Below the pieces are notes generated by a model that saw only the letters and a program-made list of their open reading frames with translations, made no database searches and was not told the origin of the DNA. The position numbers and the translations under genes were made by a program. Below, piece by piece: positions 59,744 to 64,000 of a stretch of 64,000 nt of DNA. The first letter of the stretch is position 1. Each line of letters opens with the position of its first letter. Source of the stretch: Anagrus nilaparvatae (Eukaryota > Arthropoda > Insecta > Hymenoptera > Mymaridae). The DNA lies in the NCBI GenBank assembly GCA_022575985.1, contig JAKSXM010000137.1:21904001-21968000 (forward strand), in the 5' to 3' direction.

Positions 59744-61599
59744 CCATCTTAATTACGATAAAGTTTATCTTTTCGTTTATTGTATATATAATTTTATAAA
59801 ACGCTTATTTCATTCACTTTTAACATTGATTTACATTTGTATATGTACATACTTGTATAATTAGTAAAAGCTCTTTTAAAGTAATTACATGTGTATATTG
59901 TACAGTCTCCTGGTTTTACTAGAACATTCAATTTTATAAGCAGGTAAATAAATTTTTCATCATGCAATTGCAAGTTTTAAAAAGCTTCTCTGTGTGAATT
60001 TTTAAATAGAAATCTTTTGCAGATTATTTTGAATTTTTAAAACAAATTCATTAATATATTTTTTGGAAAAATGATCATTTCTCGTCAAAATATCATGAAA
60101 ATTAAATTTTTTTATTTAAACTGGTATGCCCTAATATATATTTAAATTTTAAATGCATGTATTTTTATGCATAATCATAATATTTTGTTTCGTGATAATT
60201 AATTCCCTTTCATGCGTGAAAAATTATATTACAATATAAAAACAAAAGTTTTATTCAAAATATGAATTTTTATTTATATTAATTTTTTTTAATATTACTT
60301 TCGATGCTGTTTTTTTGCATTTTAAAAAAAAATTGTTACTTTTATAAGTTTACAACAATTTACAAAGTTTAATAGTACATTATGACACAAGGCAAGAAAA
60401 GTAAAGAATGACCTAAATGAACCTAAATTGCGATTTGGGGTATTCTTGTTTTATGGCCCTAGGGTTGAATATTATTTTCCTCCATTAGAAGCAAGAAAAC
60501 ACGTCTTTAACGGACACTTAGTGGTAGGCCGAAGGCATCCAAAGAGCAAAGCCCTCTGGAATATTATCTCCTCTCCTCTGGGTGACCTAATATAAGATAT
60601 AATTTTTAATACACATGAAACAATAATTTTGTATTATTTTGATTTTTGACTTTTGAGTTCGTTTTATTAAGTTACAATCCTATGATTTTTATGATTGCCT
60701 ACCAATATGTATAAAAAAAATATATTGTCCCTGTATACTTTAAATTTTAACTTACATGAAGGTCTATTTTCAAAAGAAATGACCATATATGTTACATACA
60801 GAATAAAATATTAGCAAAATTTATTAGTATTTTATATTATCCATCAAACGCGTTTATCATATATATTACTACTTACTACACAGTAAAGAAACAGAAATTT
60901 TACACTTATTTATTTTTTTTTTTTTATACAATAAAAAAAATTTTTTCTTTTTAAGATTCTAAAGTTTTAGTTCGTAAAAATAAATTACTTTTTATATATA
61001 TTATGTTAACATTCGTAAAAAGGTATTGTAAAATATATATAAATAGAAGAAAAAAAAAGAATGAATATAAGTAGAGGCAAAAAAAAGTTAAATTTCTGTA
61101 GCCAATTTTAGTATACACATAGAAAAAAAAAAGTACATACATTTTTCGTATATATGCTTGAGTCCTGTGGGTGCCTGGTCACGTTCAAACTTTTTTTTTT
61201 TTACAATTTGGTATTGAGCTGTTATCGACTTTTTGCAGTATTCGTTTTTTTCTTCTTTTTATAAGGTTATGTATATATATGAAAGTATATTACTTATATA
61301 AGAAAAAAATAGTAATGGCTTTTTATTTGACACGGCAAAGATTTTATTTTTATGCTTCTAATAAGTTTATACGATACGTGGTTTGCAATATACTTGCAAT
61401 ATACATAAAAATATATATTTATTATAAATATTTCTTTATTTTATATGGACATATTCAGTTAAAATCTCTTATTTATAAAATTTAATGCAATATTAATTTA
61501 TTTTTTTTTCTAGATTTTGATGCTTGAGTTTGAGTATGGTTACAACAAAAAGAAATTCAAATTGAAAATGTCCAAAAATACGTAAAATTTACAAAAATG
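59744..61599. other. AT-rich intergenic DNA
   Basis: A mixed patch at 60430-60590 (TAGGCCGAAGGCATCC, CTCCTCTCCTCTGGGTGACC) shares GGCCGAAGGCATC with the interior of the MITE at 23715 and may be a related remnant. No gene was recognised. Confidence 0.45.
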
Positions 61600-61639
61600 G
61601 TTAGAAATTGGACCCACAATAGAATACCTGCATATTTCG

Positions 61640-61930
61640 TAAACTAAATTACCAAATTATCAATCACCAAACTATGGTCATGAATGAATTTATTATGTTG
61701 AAAAAACATTTTCAGTATTTTCCGTTTGTTCCAATGGACCTCCTCGACCTAGTAACAGGGCTTCATATTATAAAATAGATCTCAAAAATTTTTTTCAAGC
61801 TCCAAGTTTCCAAAAATTTTTTACTAATTTTATTTCTTTGAGTTCCAAAAATTTCTATCCTAAAGCTTGGAACTCTGTTTTTCTAGGCCCAAGAGGCCCA
61901 TAGGAATGAAGTTTTTCAATATACTTAACC
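61640..61930 (+). mobile_element. Shortened, diverged relative of the 46.8-kb foldback
   Basis: CACCAAACTATGGTCATGAA TGAATTTATTATGTTGAAAAAACATT matches 46800-46850. Next, CCGTTTGTTCCAATGGACCT matches 46856-46875, and CAGGGCTTCATATTATAAAA TAGAT matches 46891-46915. Then CAAGCTCCAAGTTTCCAAAA ATTTTTTACT matches 47170-47200, so the stretch equivalent to 46920-47165 is deleted. TTTCTAGGCCCAAGAGGCCC ATAGGAATGAAG at 61880 matches the right arm at 47643-47672. Thus both arms are represented but are short and diverged. Confidence 0.68.
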
Positions 61931-64000
61931 TCATTTATAAAAAAAAATTTGTGATTTGTCGTCAAAATGTGATGTTTTCTCCTTTTCACTGGAATAACGT
62001 GCCATTTTTGAAAAAGGGCAAAAAAATTCGTTATCAAAATAAATTAAAAAATTAGCAAAAACGCTATTCGGAAAAATGTATAAAATTAGGTAAGCCACGG
62101 TGGGAAATAAACAGTTTTTCAAAAAAAAGAACTGAAAAATTCTTGCATACGTTATTATGGAAATAAAAAAAATGCAATTCTCCATATAAGCTTATATTTA
62201 TCTATACCAAAAATTTATGTATGCAACTTTAGTTTATAGATATAAAATTAATAGCTTTGTATATTTTCTTTCGGTTTATCGTTTTTAAGCTTTAAAATAC
62301 CTATTTTTAAATTTATTACTTTAAAAAAAAAAAACGTGAAAAAATTTTAAGTTTTCTATATTATAATAACTAAACGAAAAATTGTATTTTATGTTCAGAT
62401 AATTTTTATTGCTTACAATATTTAAATTTTGGAAAATTTTATTATAGTTAATAATCTTACGTGTATAAAAATGTAAATAATAAAAAAATAAGAAATTTCA
62501 GCAAAAAAAAAAAAATATCACATTTATGCATAATATAAAAAAAGTATATATAATAGCCTTAAAGCAAAAAGTTTTTTAATAGCAGGCTATTTAAAACACA
62601 AAAGACACGATATAAACAAAGCATTTCTGAAGACTCTTAAGTCTCCCTTTTATAATTTTTAAGAACAATGCGTTATCATTCATTGATCTATGTAGACACT
62701 TAAAAAAAATTTTTTTAGTATGTGTATTATATAGTTTGTGTACATGTAAAATAATAGTTTAAAATAATTATTACCCATTTAGCCTTGCAAAATAGCCTTT
62801 GCAATGAGATCTTAAGTGTCGTTTGTTTAGGAAATTTGTCGCGACGTTTTTTTTTTTGTCTTTCTTTTATTATTCTGCTTTTATTTATTTCTTTCGTTGG
62901 TTGGTTTATGTATATGTTGTTTTATATGGGTGTACATATAAATGTAAAAGTTTCGTGATAAAATGTTGTACAAAACAGACGACAACAGTAACTAGCGTGA
63001 AATAAAAGGAAAATAAATAAATAAAAAAATAAAGATAGAATAAAGGGAAAAAGAAAGAATCATAGGAAATAGAAAATAAGTAAATGAAGATTAACTATAC
63101 TTTTACAAATGCATGTATGCATAAAATAAATAAATGAAAAAATATTATGTAGAGGAGAATGGGGCAAGTTGATAAAATGACTTGATATATTATGTAAAAT
63201 AAACTTGCTATGATTTTATTTATTTTTTTGGTTTGCCCGTTTAAACGAAGGGTTTGATATTAAATTTTTTGGTCCTTGTGCTAATTTTCCCGCTAATGCG
63301 CCCTAAACATACTATTTTACCAAAAATTATCTTTTGTTATTTTCGGCAGTGTATCATCTTCTCAAAACCGTTTCAGTTTAAAAAAAAAATACCCGTACGC
63401 AATTTTAAGGAAGCTTGCAGCTTTTCCAATTTTCAATTTTAAAAAAAAATATTTTTTTGCTTAATCGCTATTGGCCTTCTTTACCAATTATTGGATCCCA
63501 ATTATTTATTAAGTTATACCTTGCAGTTTAAAATATTGGGAAGGAAATGAAGTGCTTGTATGGTCTCAAAATTCAAGATGACATTTTTCATGGTCTTGCA
63601 TGCAGCCCATGATTTAAATGGTCATTTTTCAAAAGAAAATAAAATTTTAGTAAATTAAATTAGGATGCGAGTCAAATTATTAAAATTCATTTTATGCATT
63701 CTTAGTCAACAAATGCGTAAAAAAATATTAGAAATAATTCAAGTACCTACTGGCGAGTGCATAAATTTTTTATTAAAGATATGGAAAGTATGCACATATA
63801 AAGTTATCTTTATCATTTATACCTTTTTTTCAAATTTCCCTTTCCAATTTTTCCTTTTCCATCCCATATATATAACAGAGAAAATCACAAAAGCAAAAAA
63901 CGGGGGGTTGGTCTATAATACACACACACATATATATGAGAAAAATATATAGTTTGAACGACGTGTTCGGTGGTGGCGTTGATGATCATACGCGCATGCT
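61931..64000. other. AT-rich DNA to the window end
   Basis: No exon recognised. A CA run lies at 63920-63930. The last 50 bases (from about 63950) are clearly less AT-rich (GACGTGTTCGGTGGTGGCGT) and could be the edge of a promoter, exon or repeat beyond the window. Confidence 0.45.

Noticed and set aside
1..64000. CRISPR arrays, bacterial operons, viral genes or a defence system
   Set aside because: No spacer-type repeats, no bacterial-style gene packing and no recognisable viral or transposase proteins; the window is eukaryotic repeat-rich DNA.

Overview
This window is a very AT-rich, gene-poor piece of a eukaryotic nuclear genome, almost certainly an insect. Three things support that: a spliced gene for an RR-2 (Rebers-Riddiford) cuticular protein, blocks of CCTAA/TTAGG-type repeats like insect telomeric DNA, and many small non-autonomous transposons, foldbacks and minisatellites. 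The extreme AT content would suit some parasitoid wasps (for example aphid parasitoids), but that is only a guess from composition. There are no operons, bacterial genes or CRISPR arrays.

The only convincing protein-coding gene lies at about 16.1-18.3 kb on the + strand. Exon 16224-16551 encodes the core and C-terminal half of a signal peptide, a histidine-rich linker and the first half of a chitin-binding RR-2 domain. An 1179-bp intron follows, and exon 17731-17948 completes the domain and the short C-terminus. The start codon must lie upstream of 16224. A candidate small exon at 16092-16139 fits in phase but is unproven.

The rest is mostly repeats. Left part: a 141-bp satellite that switches strand in the middle (905-2640), a tRNA-derived SINE-like relic (4848-4920), a TA-flanked MITE (5431-5733), a near-perfect hairpin element (6802-6947) and the first copies of several dispersed families. 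Middle: a minisatellite at 18.9-19.5 kb, a hammerhead-ribozyme-like motif (21864-21919), a GC-richer MITE (23674-24048), and repeats at 24.7, 26.9 and 30.8 kb. Around 37.2-38.0 kb a minisatellite runs into duplicated CCTAA blocks.

The densest repeat region is 44.4-53.1 kb. It holds a decayed C2H2 zinc-finger fragment, a twice-repeated hairpin module, a poly(A)-tailed retroposon end, a nested foldback complex of about 1.5 kb whose inner arms are 413 bp each, a 310-bp tandem repeat, and an element of about 0.9 kb bounded by inverted repeats. A shortened relative of the foldback lies at 61.65 kb.

Four dispersed families are named here for cross-reference. RepA: 24705-25080, 26915-27310, 48350-48700 (-), 51140-51370, with fragments at 829 and 17208. 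RepB: 11340-11600, 30830-31010 (-), 55885-56165. RepC: 7500-7580, 32868-33010, 44452-44620, with terminal motifs at 15905 and 49563. RepD: 18860-19515, 37187-37510. All boundaries and identities were judged by eye.
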